The notes: generated by a model not told the origin, from the letters alone. Shown: positions 25,528 to 35,150, numbered from the stretch's first letter. The stretch: 64,000 bases of DNA from DAITQM01 sp036832975 (GCA_036832975.1 DAITQM010000014.1:13744-77743), one strand, 5' to 3'. Numbers and translations are program-made.

Positions 25528-26916
25528 TTATTCTTGAACCCACACGCCGTAACCCCAGGCTTCGAGTTCGAGCGTAGCGTTGGCCGAGAGCGTGAGCGGC
25601 TTGCCGCTGAATTCGTCCCGCCATTCGCCGCTGAACGGCCCGCCGGTCAAGCTCACCGTCAGCGGAGCGGGAGAAAAGTTCAGCGCCACGAATACCGCAT
25701 CGCCGTCCCCGGCGCGGACGAAGCTGAACACGTGCTCGGGCGCCGAGTTGACGACCTGTTTCATCCGTCCCCCGGCCGCGCCGCTGCGTAACGCCGGGTG
25801 GCGCTTTTTGAGCGCGATCAGCCGGCGGTATAAATCGCCGATCGGATGCGGGCGCCAGACGATCGGATCGCGCTCGAAAAAGGCCAGGCGTTTGTCGTTG
25901 CCCGCTTCCTGGCCGTTGTAAATCATTGGTATCCCTTCGCCGGTCATCTGCAAGACGATGACCGGCTCCAGCGCCGCGCCGAAGCGTTCGAACTGCGTCG
26001 CCTCCCAGGCGTTCTGGTCGTGATTGGACACATAAACCAATCGGTAAGCATCGTGCGGCCAGGCGCTTTCGTTTTCCGAATAGTAGCCGAACAAGGCTGT
26101 CGCATCGGCTTTGCCGAGTGCGATATTGTGCAGCGTGTTGTTCCAACTCCAGGCGTAGCTGGCGTCGAAGGCGCGGGCGTGTACGTCGCGCCCTTCGTAT
26201 TCGGCAAGCATGAACACCGGCTTGATCGATTCGAGTTCGGCGCGGGCGTTCTCCCAGAAATCGAGCGGCACGTAACCGGCGACGTCGCAGCGATAACCGT
26301 CGATGGCCGCGTGTTCGACCCAGTAACGCAAAGCGCGGGTCATGTAAGCGCGTAGCCCGGGTTGGTCATAGTCGAGGTCGATGATGTCCGACCAGTCCCA
26401 CCACGGCGTCGAGCGGAAAGCGCCGTTGTCGTCGCGTTCGTACCACTCCGGATGCTGGCGGGCGAGTCCATTGTCCCAGGCGGTATGGTTGGCGACCCAA
26501 TCGAGGATCACTTTCATACCGCGCTCGTGCGCCGCGCCGACAAACGCTTGCAGATCGGCCAGCGTCCCATATTCGGGGTTGACGGCAAAATAATCCTTGA
26601 TAGCATACGGACTGCCGAGACGGCCCTTGCGGTGAGCGACTCCGATCGGGTGGATCGGCATCAGCCACAGGATATCGACGCCGAGATCGGCAAGGCGCGG
26701 CAATTGCGCCTGCGCGGCGCGCAGCGTGCCCTGCGGCGTGAACTGCCGGAGATTGATTTGATACAGCACCGCGTTCCGGCTCCATTCTGGGTGCTGCAAG
26801 CGGACGTAAGGGCGGGGTAGATAGCGCACCGCATCGCCGCCAGCCGGTTCGACGGCAAGCGCACCGTATGCCGCGCCCAGTAAGAGCCACGGCAGGCATC
26901 GCGCCACTGAATTCAT
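25528..26916 (-). CDS. Secreted alpha-amylase-family glycosidase (GH13)
   Basis: 462 residues. A signal peptide (MNSVARCLPWLLLGAAYGALA) is followed by a compact GH13 barrel. The four conserved regions are visible: DWVANHT (region I), GYRCDVAG with nucleophile D211, FMLAEYEG with acid/base E239, and VSNHDQNA with D300. The C-terminal beta domain (from about 385) is short. It should cleave alpha-1,4-glucans in the periplasm or outside the cell. It starts 4 bases inside the end of the GH97-GH13 gene and is surely cotranscribed with it. Confidence 0.93.
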   Translation of the reverse strand: MNSVARCLPWLLLGAAYGALAVEPAGGDAVRYLPRPYVRLQHPEWSRNAVLYQINLRQFTPQGTLRAAQAQLPRLADLGVDILWLMPIHPIGVAHRKGRLGSPYAIKDYFAVNPEYGTLADLQAFVGAAHERGMKVILDWVANHTAWDNGLARQHPEWYERDDNGAFRSTPWWDWSDIIDLDYDQPGLRAYMTRALRYWVEHAAIDGYRCDVAGYVPLDFWENARAELESIKPVFMLAEYEGRDVHARAFDASYAWSWNNTLHNIALGKADATALFGYYSENESAWPHDAYRLVYVSNHDQNAWEATQFERFGAALEPVIVLQMTGEGIPMIYNGQEAGNDKRLAFFERDPIVWRPHPIGDLYRRLIALKKRHPALRSGAAGGRMKQVVNSAPEHVFSFVRAGDGDAVFVALNFSPAPLTVSLTGGPFSGEWRDEFSGKPLTLSANATLELEAWGYGVWVQE

Positions 26917-29900
26917 TCTTGACCCCGGTACAGGGAAAAACTGAGCGGCGGTTGTTCGATTCGCACCATGCCGTCTTCTGCCGCCGATAATGCCCCGCCC
27001 TCGCCGAGCAGTTTTTTCCAGTGCCGTGCGTCGTTTTCTAAATTCAGAACGCGGCTGTGGCTATCGTCCGCGGTATTGGCGACCAGCAAATACACCGTGC
27101 CTTCGCCATCGCGGGTGAACACGAACAGTCCGGGTTCATCGGCTGCATACAACACTTTCTGCCGGCCGCGGCGCAATGCCGTTTCGCGGTGGTAAACGCC
27201 GGCCATTTCGGCGATGGCGCGATACTGCGGGTGGGTGGTATCGAAGTTGTCGCCGGCGGTCGTCGCGGTGCTGGCAATCAACCGGTTGTCGTTATAACTC
27301 GCCACGCGGCTTGCAAACATGTCCTCGCGCGCGTCCTGGTCGCGGCCGTCGCCGGTGAAGCCCTGCTCGTCGCCGTAATAAATCACCGGCACGCCGCGCG
27401 CAAACAGCAATAGAGCGTGGGCCAGGATGCTGCGCTGCAGCAATTGCATGCCGTCCGCCGCCTCACCCAATTCGTTCAGCAACGCCCGACCGATCCGCCC
27501 GTCGTCGTGGTTGCCGAGGAAAGTCGGCAGGATCAGCGCGCCGCGCGGATCGCCGCGGTACAAAGGGTCGGCGGCGAACACTTCGGCAAGCCGTACCGGC
27601 CCCTTCTTGCCGCTCGCGACGTCCTGCAGCGCATCGCGCAGCGCGAAATCGAGCACCGCCGGGAAACCGGCTTCGGCGGTATAACGCGCCAGGGCCGGCG
27701 GCGTCAATTCGTAAGCCTCGCCGAACAAATAAAAATCGCCGATCCCATTCGCCTTCGCCTCGTCGATCATCGCTGGGATGAAGCGCAACCAGAATTCGTC
27801 GTTGACGTGTTTGGCGGTATCGATCCGGAAGCCATCGACCTTGAAGCGGCGGATCCAGCTCCGATAGATGTCGATCATGCCGGCGACGACGCGCGGGTTT
27901 TCGGTATAAACGTCGTCGAGGCCGGAGAAATCGCCGTAAGTGACACTCTCGCCTTCCCACGTCGAGTTGCCGCGGTTGTGGTAATAAAGCGGGTTGTTCA
28001 ACCACTCCGGCACTTTGACGCGGCGTTCGTTCTCCGGCACCAGCACCGTATAGGCATAGTCGGGGGCCGTGAGCCGGGCAAAGTTTTCGACGGTCTGATG
28101 TTCAGGTGCATCGCCGAGAAATCCGCCGTTGATCGGCGCGCCGCCGGCACCGCCGCGCGTGGTATAGGGATAATCGGCGATGGACCGATATGCGCAGTCG
28201 GACCACCCGATCCCGGTTGCCGGATCTGATTTAGAACATTCTCTGTATTGGATCACGTCGGCCGTGTGGTTGGTGACGATATCCATGAAGACCTTCATGC
28301 CGCGCTCGTGCGCCGCATCGACCAGGGCGCGGTAATCGTCTTCGGTGCCGAGGTGCGGATCGACGGTCGTGAAATCGGTGATCCAGTAACCGTGGTAGCC
28401 GGCGCTGAGCTGGCCCGGCGGCCCCTGTACCGGCTTGTTCTTGAAAACCGGCGTCAGCCAGATCGCGCTCGCCCCGAGTCCCTGGATGTAATCGAGCCGC
28501 TCGGCGATGCCGCGGAAATCGCCGCCGTGATAAAACCCCTTATGCGCCGGATCGAAACCGTGCTGTTCCGGGCCGCCGGCGATCCCGCCGCGGTCGTTCG
28601 CCGGATCGCCATTGGCGAAACGATCCGGCATGATGAAGTAGATGAGTTCATCCTCGTTCGGCCGCACCGGGTTGCCGGCGGGCTCGACCGCGATAAAACG
28701 CACCGCTGCGCCGCCGCCCGGAGCCAGGCGTAGTTCCAATACATCTTCGCCGCGCACGTTCCGGGTTTCGATGACAATCTCTTCCGGGTTGTGCTCCCAG
28801 TGCGCCTCGTCGCCGTCGCGGTAGATTTCGGCGCGGTAGGCGGCGCCGCTTTCCAAAAAGCCGAGCGGCACGTGCAGCAGACGGCCGTCAGCGTTGGTGA
28901 TCGCCCCCAGATACCAGTCACGGCTCGCCCGGTCGCGGCGCGCGATCACGACGTACTCGCCGATTTCGCCGGCCAGCGCCCGGCTCTCAGCCCAGTCGGC
29001 CGGGACGTCTTCGATAAACTTGAACGCCTGCGGTTTGGCCTCGTAGTTTTCCGGTAGGTCGGCGGCCATCTGCAGCGGGCTGTAGATCACAACGTATAAC
29101 GCAAGCTGTTTGGCCAGGGTGGTCGGAATGTTGCGCTCGCGCTGCGCCTCGTCGCTGCCGAGGTCGAAAATCCCCGGCGTGAAATCCATCGGCCCGGCGA
29201 GCAACCGGGTAAACGGCAGAATCGTCGTGTGTGCCGGGCCGTTGCCGTCCGACCAGGCGTTGTATTCCTGGCCGCGCTGCCCCTCGCGCGTCATCCAGTT
29301 GGGCCAGGTGCGGCGCAGGCCGGTGTCCTTGACCGGTTCGTGCGTGTTGATCGCAATGTGGTGGCGCGCCGCAGCCTCGAGCACGTGCTGCAAGTGGCGC
29401 ACCATGTACTGGCCGTGCTGCCATTCGTGGTGCAGCTTGTCGTTCTCGTCGTGGCGCGGCAGCAGACCGTTCTGCTTGACGTAGCCGGTTTTTACGGCGC
29501 GCACTCCGTGCTCGGCCATATAGGCCATCGCCGCTTCGAGCTGCCGTTCGTAATTTTCGATGCCGCCCGAGGTTTCATGATGACCGATCAGCCGTACCCC
29601 TTTGGCCACGGCATATTCCGCCAAAGCGTCGAAATCGTAATCGGGATACGGCGTCGTGAAATCGAACTGCTCGGCGTTCGCGATCCAATCGCCGTCCCAG
29701 CCGAGATTCCACCCTTCGACCAACACGCCGTCGAAACCGTGGCGCGCCGCGAAGTCGATGTAGCGTTTGGTATTCGCGGTGGTTGCGCCGTGGCGCGGGC
29801 CGGAAGCCCAGGTCGATTTGCGGATGTGCATCTCCCACCAGACGCCGACGTATTTGCCCGGCTGCACCCACGACACGTCGCCGAGACGGTTCGGCTCGTT

Positions 29901-30728
29901 GAGGTTGAGGATCAGATCGCTGCTGTCGATCAGGCGCGCCGCGCTGTCGGCAATCTGGATCGTTCGCCAAGGTGAGACAAAAGCGCCGCGGGTTTTGACT
30001 TTCACCCCGTCCGACCACGGCACCAGATCGGCCTTGAGACGGTGTTCGCCGAGCCGTTCCAGCGTCATCTCGGCGTAATCGGTGAGCGCCGCTTCGTGGA
30101 TGCTGAGATAAAGGCCGCCCGCCGTTTTCATCGTCAGCGGCGTCACCGCCTTCCAGATCGCCGAAAGCGGCGTACGGCGGTACAGGTATTCGTAACGGTT
30201 CGGCAGATAAGCGCCGGTCCACCACGCCGTATGATCGCCGGTTAGCGCGAATTCGGTGACTTCGTCGGCGATGCGCCGTTCGCCGCCGGCAGCGCCGGCC
30301 GGAATTTCATAACGGAAACCAACGCCTTCGTCGAAGACGCGAAACACAACGCTCAGCGCCGTAGTGCCGCGCCGCCCGAAATCGACGGCCAGTTCGTTGA
30401 AGTGATTGCGGACGGCGCTCCTCTCGCCCCACGGCTGGCTCCACGTTTCATCAACCGTTCGGCGGCGGGCGGTGAGCAGTTCGAGACCGTCGGCCAGCGA
30501 CGGTTCGCCGATCAGGCGAAGACCCAGATAGGACTGCGCGACGACATCCCTGTCGAATCGCGCAACGGAAAACCACGGCCGGCCATCATCGATTCCAACC
30601 TTGACCGCCAGCACGCCCCCCGGCGAGGCGGCGGTCAGCGGTTCTGCGGCCGGCGCCGCGAAGATGGCACCGGATAACACCGCGAGCAGAATGAAAAGGT
30701 AAAGTCGCGACCGCTCGCGGGGGACCAC
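26913..30728 (-). CDS. GH97-GH13 fusion: alpha-glucosidase joined to alpha-amylase, exported
   Basis: About 1270 residues; numbering below counts from a TTG at 30746, but the GTG at 30728 is an equally good start. A signal peptide lies at about 12-31. The N-terminal half is SusB-like GH97: E470 (NTHEPVKDTG) and E494 (GQEYNAW) are 24 residues apart like E508 and E532 of Bacteroides SusB, and HHETSG (E391) precedes them, which suits the inverting alpha-glucosidase type. From about residue 700 a complete GH13 domain follows with VTNHTADV, FRIDTAKH (D976), YLFGEAYE (E1010) and GNHDDGR (D1081). One chain thus combines endo- and exo-acting glucan cleavage. It overlaps the next amylase gene and is divergent from the halogenase gene. 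Confidence 0.92.
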   Translation of the reverse strand: MVPRERSRLYLFILLAVLSGAIFAAPAAEPLTAASPGGVLAVKVGIDDGRPWFSVARFDRDVVAQSYLGLRLIGEPSLADGLELLTARRRTVDETWSQPWGERSAVRNHFNELAVDFGRRGTTALSVVFRVFDEGVGFRYEIPAGAAGGERRIADEVTEFALTGDHTAWWTGAYLPNRYEYLYRRTPLSAIWKAVTPLTMKTAGGLYLSIHEAALTDYAEMTLERLGEHRLKADLVPWSDGVKVKTRGAFVSPWRTIQIADSAARLIDSSDLILNLNEPNRLGDVSWVQPGKYVGVWWEMHIRKSTWASGPRHGATTANTKRYIDFAARHGFDGVLVEGWNLGWDGDWIANAEQFDFTTPYPDYDFDALAEYAVAKGVRLIGHHETSGGIENYERQLEAAMAYMAEHGVRAVKTGYVKQNGLLPRHDENDKLHHEWQHGQYMVRHLQHVLEAAARHHIAINTHEPVKDTGLRRTWPNWMTREGQRGQEYNAWSDGNGPAHTTILPFTRLLAGPMDFTPGIFDLGSDEAQRERNIPTTLAKQLALYVVIYSPLQMAADLPENYEAKPQAFKFIEDVPADWAESRALAGEIGEYVVIARRDRASRDWYLGAITNADGRLLHVPLGFLESGAAYRAEIYRDGDEAHWEHNPEEIVIETRNVRGEDVLELRLAPGGGAAVRFIAVEPAGNPVRPNEDELIYFIMPDRFANGDPANDRGGIAGGPEQHGFDPAHKGFYHGGDFRGIAERLDYIQGLGASAIWLTPVFKNKPVQGPPGQLSAGYHGYWITDFTTVDPHLGTEDDYRALVDAAHERGMKVFMDIVTNHTADVIQYRECSKSDPATGIGWSDCAYRSIADYPYTTRGGAGGAPINGGFLGDAPEHQTVENFARLTAPDYAYTVLVPENERRVKVPEWLNNPLYYHNRGNSTWEGESVTYGDFSGLDDVYTENPRVVAGMIDIYRSWIRRFKVDGFRIDTAKHVNDEFWLRFIPAMIDEAKANGIGDFYLFGEAYELTPPALARYTAEAGFPAVLDFALRDALQDVASGKKGPVRLAEVFAADPLYRGDPRGALILPTFLGNHDDGRIGRALLNELGEAADGMQLLQRSILAHALLLFARGVPVIYYGDEQGFTGDGRDQDAREDMFASRVASYNDNRLIASTATTAGDNFDTTHPQYRAIAEMAGVYHRETALRRGRQKVLYAADEPGLFVFTRDGEGTVYLLVANTADDSHSRVLNLENDARHWKKLLGEGGALSAAEDGMVRIEQPPLSFSLYRGQE

Positions 30729-30797
30729 CGGCGCTCCAAATTGCAAAATATCAACCTTTGCACCATGCTAGTGGCAAATTGCGGAGGACACAATAAA
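30729..30797. promoter_or_regulatory. Divergent control region with inverted and direct repeats
   Basis: Only about 70 bases separate the glucosidase gene (leftward) from the halogenase-like gene (rightward). They contain an inverted repeat TGCAAA-(9 bases)-TTTGCA at about 30742-30762 and a direct repeat of CAAATTGC at about 30737 and 30775. GGAGGA at 30783-30788 precedes the TTG start at 30798 by 9 bases. The repeats look like an operator for a repressor acting on both directions; no regulator gene is adjacent. Confidence 0.5.
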
Positions 30798-32357
30798 TTG
30801 CATACGTATTCAATTCCCGAAACCCCTCACGCCACCGACCGCCAGATCCGCACCGTGGTCATCGCCGGCGGCGGCACCGCCGGTTGGATGTGCGCCGCGG
30901 CGTTGGCCCACGCCATCTCCCCGGCCTGCCGCATCGTTCTCGTCGAATCCGAAGAAATCGGCATCGTCGGCGTCGGCGAAGCGACGATCCCACCGCTGAA
31001 GCTGTTCAACCAGCAACTCGGCATCGACGAAAACGATTTCTTGCGCGCCGCCAAGGGCAGTTTCAAACTCGGCATCGAATTTAACGGCTGGACCCGACCG
31101 GGGCACCGTTATTTCCATCCCTTTGGCCGCTTCGGCATCGAGTTCGATCTGCTGCCGCTCCATCAATACTGGTTGCGCGCCCGGCTGGCCGGCACGAGCC
31201 AAGACGAGATCACCGACTATTCGATGGCCTGGCAGATGGCCAGGCTGAGCCGCTTCGCGCCGCCGCGCCGCGAGCCGAACAACGTCGCCTCGACCTTCGA
31301 TTACGCCTACCACCTCGACGCCGCGTTGTACGGCCGCTATCTCCGGCGCTACGCCGAAGCGCGCGGCGTCGAACGCCGTGAAGGGCGCATCGCCGAAGTG
31401 CGTCTGAGCGGCGAAACCGGCCATATTGCCGCGCTCAAAATGCAAGACGGCTCTGAAATCGGCGGCGATCTGTATCTCGACTGCACCGGCTTTCGCGGCC
31501 TGTTGATCGAACAGGCGCTCGCCGCCGGCTACGAAGACTGGCGTTCATGGCTGCCGTGCGATCGCGCCGTCGCGGTCGGCTCACGGCACGGCGCCGAGGG
31601 CCTGATTCCCTACACCCGGGCCACGGCGCGCGCCGCCGGCTGGCTGTGGCGCATCCCGCTCCAACACCGGGTCGGCAACGGCCACGTCTATTGCAGCGAA
31701 TACCTCGGCGACGACGAAGCAGCCGGCATCCTGCTCGCCCATCTCGAGGACGAAGCGCTCGGCGAACCGCGCTTTTTGCGCTTTATCACCGGCCGGCGAA
31801 AAACCTGCTGGCACCGCAACTGCGTCGCGATCGGGCTGGCCGCCGGCTTTCTCGAACCCCTCGAATCGACCAGCATCCACCTGATCCAAACCGCCATCAC
31901 CCGGCTGCTGGCGCTGTTTCCCGACCGCGCGTTCTCGCCGCTCGCCGCCGCCGAGTACAACCGGCTGACGGCGCTCGAATACGAGAGAGTGCGGGATTTT
32001 CTGATCCTGCACTACTACGCCAACGAACGGCCCGAACCGTTCTGGCGGGCGCGGGCGGCGATGGAGGTGCCCGAAGCGCTGCGCTACAAGATCGACCATT
32101 ACCAGAGCGCCGGCCGGCTGGTCGCCGAACCCTACGAGCTGTTCCAGAACCCGAACTGGCTGGCCGTACTCGCTGGCCAACTGCCCCTGCCCGCCGCCAA
32201 CGAGCCGCTGCTCGACCTGCGCCCCGGCGTCCCCGCCGAACGCTATCTCGCCAGCCTGAAAAACACCCTCACCACCACCGCCGAAGCCCTGCCCGACCAC
32301 GCCGAATACCTCGCCCGACACTGCCCGGCGACCGCCCAATCGCCCCGCAAGCCCTGA
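30798..32357 (+). CDS. Flavin-dependent tryptophan-halogenase-like protein
   Basis: 519 residues from TTG 30798, chosen for the GGAGGA 9 bases upstream; the frame is open to 30741. FAD binds at GGGTAGW (24-30). The lysine that carries the halogenating species in PrnA (K79) has its match at K90 in KGSFKLGIEFNGW, the WxWxIP motif is WLWRIP (282-287), and the glutamate of the PLESTG motif is E356 in EPLESTSIH. All marks of a halogenase are thus kept. In many proteobacteria such genes lie in glycan-uptake loci with TonB receptors, and their true substrate is unknown. Here it is divergent from amylase genes, not in a biosynthetic cluster. Confidence 0.88.
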   Translation: MHTYSIPETPHATDRQIRTVVIAGGGTAGWMCAAALAHAISPACRIVLVESEEIGIVGVGEATIPPLKLFNQQLGIDENDFLRAAKGSFKLGIEFNGWTRPGHRYFHPFGRFGIEFDLLPLHQYWLRARLAGTSQDEITDYSMAWQMARLSRFAPPRREPNNVASTFDYAYHLDAALYGRYLRRYAEARGVERREGRIAEVRLSGETGHIAALKMQDGSEIGGDLYLDCTGFRGLLIEQALAAGYEDWRSWLPCDRAVAVGSRHGAEGLIPYTRATARAAGWLWRIPLQHRVGNGHVYCSEYLGDDEAAGILLAHLEDEALGEPRFLRFITGRRKTCWHRNCVAIGLAAGFLEPLESTSIHLIQTAITRLLALFPDRAFSPLAAAEYNRLTALEYERVRDFLILHYYANERPEPFWRARAAMEVPEALRYKIDHYQSAGRLVAEPYELFQNPNWLAVLAGQLPLPAANEPLLDLRPGVPAERYLASLKNTLTTTAEALPDHAEYLARHCPATAQSPRKP

Positions 32358-32429
32358 TCTGGACTCGCCCTACGTCATTCCGACCGGCCTACGCCGGCAC
32401 GGCAGTCGAGCACGTCAGATAGTGGGCGT

Positions 32430-32640
32430 TCCCGTGCCTCGTCCCCCGCTGGCGGGAACTCGCCTTGTTCCCCCCGCTTGCGGGAACCCGCCTTGTTCCT
32501 TCCCCCGCTTGCGGGGGAAGGTTAGGAAGGGGGCACGATTACCGAAGTCGTTTCTCACCCCCTCCCCGCTCCCCCGCTTGCGAGGGAGGGGGAAAAGAGG
32601 TGCTCCCCCGCTTGCGAGGGAGGGAGAAATAGCAGGCACT
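32430..32640. repeat. GC-rich palindromic repeat cluster with one 72-bp unit
   Basis: Between the halogenase-like gene and the first DUF6502-like gene, several palindromes of the form CCCCCGCTTGCGGG occur. At 32496-32567 lies one copy of a 72-bp unit that is present three more times at 35.8-36.3 kb. The unit has a hairpin (CCTTCCCCCGC..GCGGGGGAAGG), GATTACCGAAGTCG, and a C-rich tail. No gene is supported in 32358-32759. Confidence 0.85.
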
Positions 32641-32759
32641 CCGGGACAGTCACGATTGACCTGCCCTCCTGGTTTTTGGGTTACGATGACCACTTGACGC
32701 CGCAGGGGACGCTTTATCCCCCATTTCCGCCGCGGCGGCCCCCGAACCCGGTATACCTG

Positions 32760-33683
32760 ATGAACGACGACCCCGCCACCCAAGATATCCGTGACGCCGC
32801 CGAAACGCTGTTCAAAGACACCGCCCTCATGCTGCTCGAAATCGCCCGCCAGACCGGCATCACGGTCAAGCGGATGCGGCAGATCATGAGTCACACCCAG
32901 ATCAAGGCCCTCGACGAAGAGGGCCTGAACCGCTTCGAGATCATGGCCGTCGCCGGCTTCAGCCGGCGCGCCATCCGGCTGATGCTCGCCGAGGACCATC
33001 GCCGCGACCGGACCGACCTGCTCGCGCGGTTTATGGGCCACTGGGCCTCCGACCCACAGTATCCGGACGAGCTGCCGATCAAAGGCGAGACTTTCCCGTC
33101 GTTCCAGCATCTGCACGACCAGTACGGTAGCGATTTCACCGCCCCCGGGTTGCTGAAGGTGTTGGTAAAGCGCGGGCTGGTCGAAGTGCACGGTGACCAG
33201 GTCCGCGCGCTCAGTCGCCGGGTCCTCGCCGAAACCCCACCGGAAGTGATCGACGAAATACGCCGGGCGCTGCTCTCGCTACTCGCCACGACCATCCACA
33301 ATCTCCGCGGCGGCACACCGCGCCATCTGCAGCGCCGGTTGCACAGCCGCAAGATACCTGCTGACCGGCGACCGGAGGCCAGGGCCGCGGTCCGAGCCAG
33401 GACCGAGGCGTTCATGTTGGAAATGCTTGAGTTAATGGACAGTTACGAAATTTTTGATGAGGACGGACTGGGCTCGCACGAGGCCGCCGAAGGCGAGGTC
33501 GAGGCCGGGCTGGGGCTGCACTGGTTCGAGATCGAAAATCCGCAGCATCTGATTGGCGATTACCCCGGCCACGTGGTCACCGAACACGGCGAAATGATCG
33601 ATCTCAGTCATGAGGAACGCGCCAAAGCTATGATTCGTTCTGGGAAAAAGTCCCAGAAAACGACCGATCCCGGTTCTGATTAG
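32760..33683 (+). CDS. DUF6502-like protein with HTH-like N-terminus, paralogue A
   Basis: 307 residues from ATG 32760; the longer frame from 32676 runs into repeats. It is alike over most of its length to the proteins at 37276 and 38174. Shared positions include ITVKRMR, TQIKALDEEGLNRFEIMA, GFSRRAIRL, RFM..W, PSF..LH..Y..DFT.PGLLKVL and LVEV. The first 80 residues look like a helix-turn-helix domain and the rest is helical. The tail from about residue 220 is acidic and specific to this copy. Function is unknown; a DNA-linked or regulatory role is only an inference. A small secreted peptide gene follows 9 bases downstream. Confidence 0.75.
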   Translation: MNDDPATQDIRDAAETLFKDTALMLLEIARQTGITVKRMRQIMSHTQIKALDEEGLNRFEIMAVAGFSRRAIRLMLAEDHRRDRTDLLARFMGHWASDPQYPDELPIKGETFPSFQHLHDQYGSDFTAPGLLKVLVKRGLVEVHGDQVRALSRRVLAETPPEVIDEIRRALLSLLATTIHNLRGGTPRHLQRRLHSRKIPADRRPEARAAVRARTEAFMLEMLELMDSYEIFDEDGLGSHEAAEGEVEAGLGLHWFEIENPQHLIGDYPGHVVTEHGEMIDLSHEERAKAMIRSGKKSQKTTDPGSD

Positions 33684-33692
33684 GAAGCCGCT

Positions 33693-33833
33693 ATGTTCCG
33701 CAAACTCGCTCTGACCCTGACTTTGGCCCTGTTGTGGACGGTGGAAGCCCTGGCGACGGCGCACAGTGGCACCGGCGCCCCCGAATCGTTCGGCGACTGG
33801 CTCGCCGATCTGTTCCGCTGGTGGCCGTTCTGA
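33693..33833 (+). CDS. Small secreted peptide, 46 residues
   Basis: ATG at 33693 with GGAAG 6 bases upstream, TGA at 33831-33833. The peptide has a clear signal sequence (MFRKLALTLTLALLWTVEALATA) and a mature part of about 23 residues ending FGDWLADLFRWWPF, rich in aromatic residues and able to form an amphipathic helix. It starts 9 bases after paralogue A and is probably cotranscribed with it. I recognise no family; a membrane-active or structural peptide is possible. Confidence 0.6.
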   Translation: MFRKLALTLTLALLWTVEALATAHSGTGAPESFGDWLADLFRWWPF

Positions 33834-33840
33834 GCCGCGC

Positions 33841-33891
33841 CGCTTCCCGTCCCCTGGGAAGCGACCCCTTCCCCCGCCGCGCGGGGGAAGG
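33841..33891. repeat. Two short hairpins after the small peptide gene
   Basis: CGCTTCCC-(7)-GGGAAGCG at 33841-33863 has a perfect 8-bp stem and may end transcription without a T-tract. CCTTCCCCCGC-CGC-GCGGGGGAAGG-type palindrome at 33867-33891 is a variant of the dispersed repeat family. The remaining bases to 34049 hold no gene that I can see. Confidence 0.6.
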
Positions 33892-34049
33892 TTCCCCCAA
33901 TCAAAAACCATAAATTCCGGCTCACGCCCGCGACCGCCTGCCTGTACGCCCAGGCAGACGAGCGCGTCACTCGGTTTTTCACGCGGTGTTTATACGCGAT
34001 GCCGCGGGGCCGGGCGGAAAGATACGATTATTTGGGATAATGGTCGGTC

Positions 34050-35150
34050 ATGAGAGTCGACCGCGACCACTATCGTTCCATCATGCTGGCCGCAGACGGC
34101 TGGTCGGTGGAAATTATCGACCAGACCTTACTGCCTCATCGATTCGAGATTCGCAGCTTGCAGAGCGCCGATGAGGCCGCCGAGGCGATCCGGACCATGC
34201 GCGTCCGCGGCGCGCCGCTGATCGGCGCAACCGCGGCCTACGGGCTCGCGCTCGCGATGCGCGCCGACCCGGGCGACCACAACCTGCAGCGCACCGCCCA
34301 CGCGCTGCTTGACACCCGCCCGACCGCGGTCAATCTGCACTGGGCCATCGAGCGTGGGCGCCGGCGGCTGGACCCGCTGCCGGCTGAGCACCGAGCCGCC
34401 GCGGCCTACGCTTTGGCCGCCGAGATCTGCGCAGAGGACATTGCGATCAACCAGCGCATCGGCGAGCACGGCGTCGCGTTGTTCCGCGACATTCTGCAAC
34501 GGAAGCAGCGGCGTGGCCCGCTGGAAATCCTCACCCACTGCAACGCCGGCTGGCTGGCCACCGTCGACTGGGGCACCGCGCTGGCGCCGATTTACCTGGC
34601 ACACGAGGCAGGCATTCCACTGCATGTCTGGGTGGACGAGACCCGGCCGCGCAACCAGGGCGCGGCATTGACGGTCTGGGAATTGGCCGCGCGCGACGTG
34701 CCCTGCGACCTGATCGTCGACAACGCCGGCGGGCACCTGATGCAGCACAACAAGGTCGACCTGTGCATCACCGGCACCGACCGCACGACGCGCCGGGGCG
34801 ACGTCTGCAACAAGATCGGCACCTATCTGAAAGCGCTCGCCGCGCAGGACAACGGCGTGCCGTTCTACGTCGCGCTGCCGGGCCCGACCATCGATTGGTC
34901 GATCGCCGACGGACTTGCGGAAATTCCGATCGAAGAGCGCGCTGCTGTCGAGGTGACGGACGTTGGCGGGGTCAATGCGGCCGGCGAGCCGGGCACGGTG
35001 CGCATCGCCCCGGCCGGTGTACGGGCGCGGAATTTCGCCTTCGACGTGACGCCCGCGCGCCTCGTCACCGGGCTGATCACCGAACGCGGCATCTGTGAAG
35101 CCAGCGAGGCCGGCCTGCTCGGCTTGTTTCCCGAACGGGCGGCGGCTTGA
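34050..35150 (+). CDS. mtnA: S-methyl-5-thioribose-1-phosphate isomerase
   Basis: 366 residues. The eIF2B-like isomerase shows RVRGAPLIG (phosphate loop), THCNAGWLATVDWGTALAP with the catalytic cysteine, DETRPRNQGA, and GTDRTTRRGDVCNKIGTY with the catalytic aspartate. It isomerises methylthioribose-1-phosphate to methylthioribulose-1-phosphate in recycling of methylthioadenosine. Its stop overlaps the start of a class II aldolase gene by 4 bases, which points to the aldolase branch of the pathway. A GATAAT at 34036-34041, 8 bases before the ATG, may be its -10 element. Confidence 0.94.
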   Translation: MRVDRDHYRSIMLAADGWSVEIIDQTLLPHRFEIRSLQSADEAAEAIRTMRVRGAPLIGATAAYGLALAMRADPGDHNLQRTAHALLDTRPTAVNLHWAIERGRRRLDPLPAEHRAAAAYALAAEICAEDIAINQRIGEHGVALFRDILQRKQRRGPLEILTHCNAGWLATVDWGTALAPIYLAHEAGIPLHVWVDETRPRNQGAALTVWELAARDVPCDLIVDNAGGHLMQHNKVDLCITGTDRTTRRGDVCNKIGTYLKALAAQDNGVPFYVALPGPTIDWSIADGLAEIPIEERAAVEVTDVGGVNAAGEPGTVRIAPAGVRARNFAFDVTPARLVTGLITERGICEASEAGLLGLFPERAAA

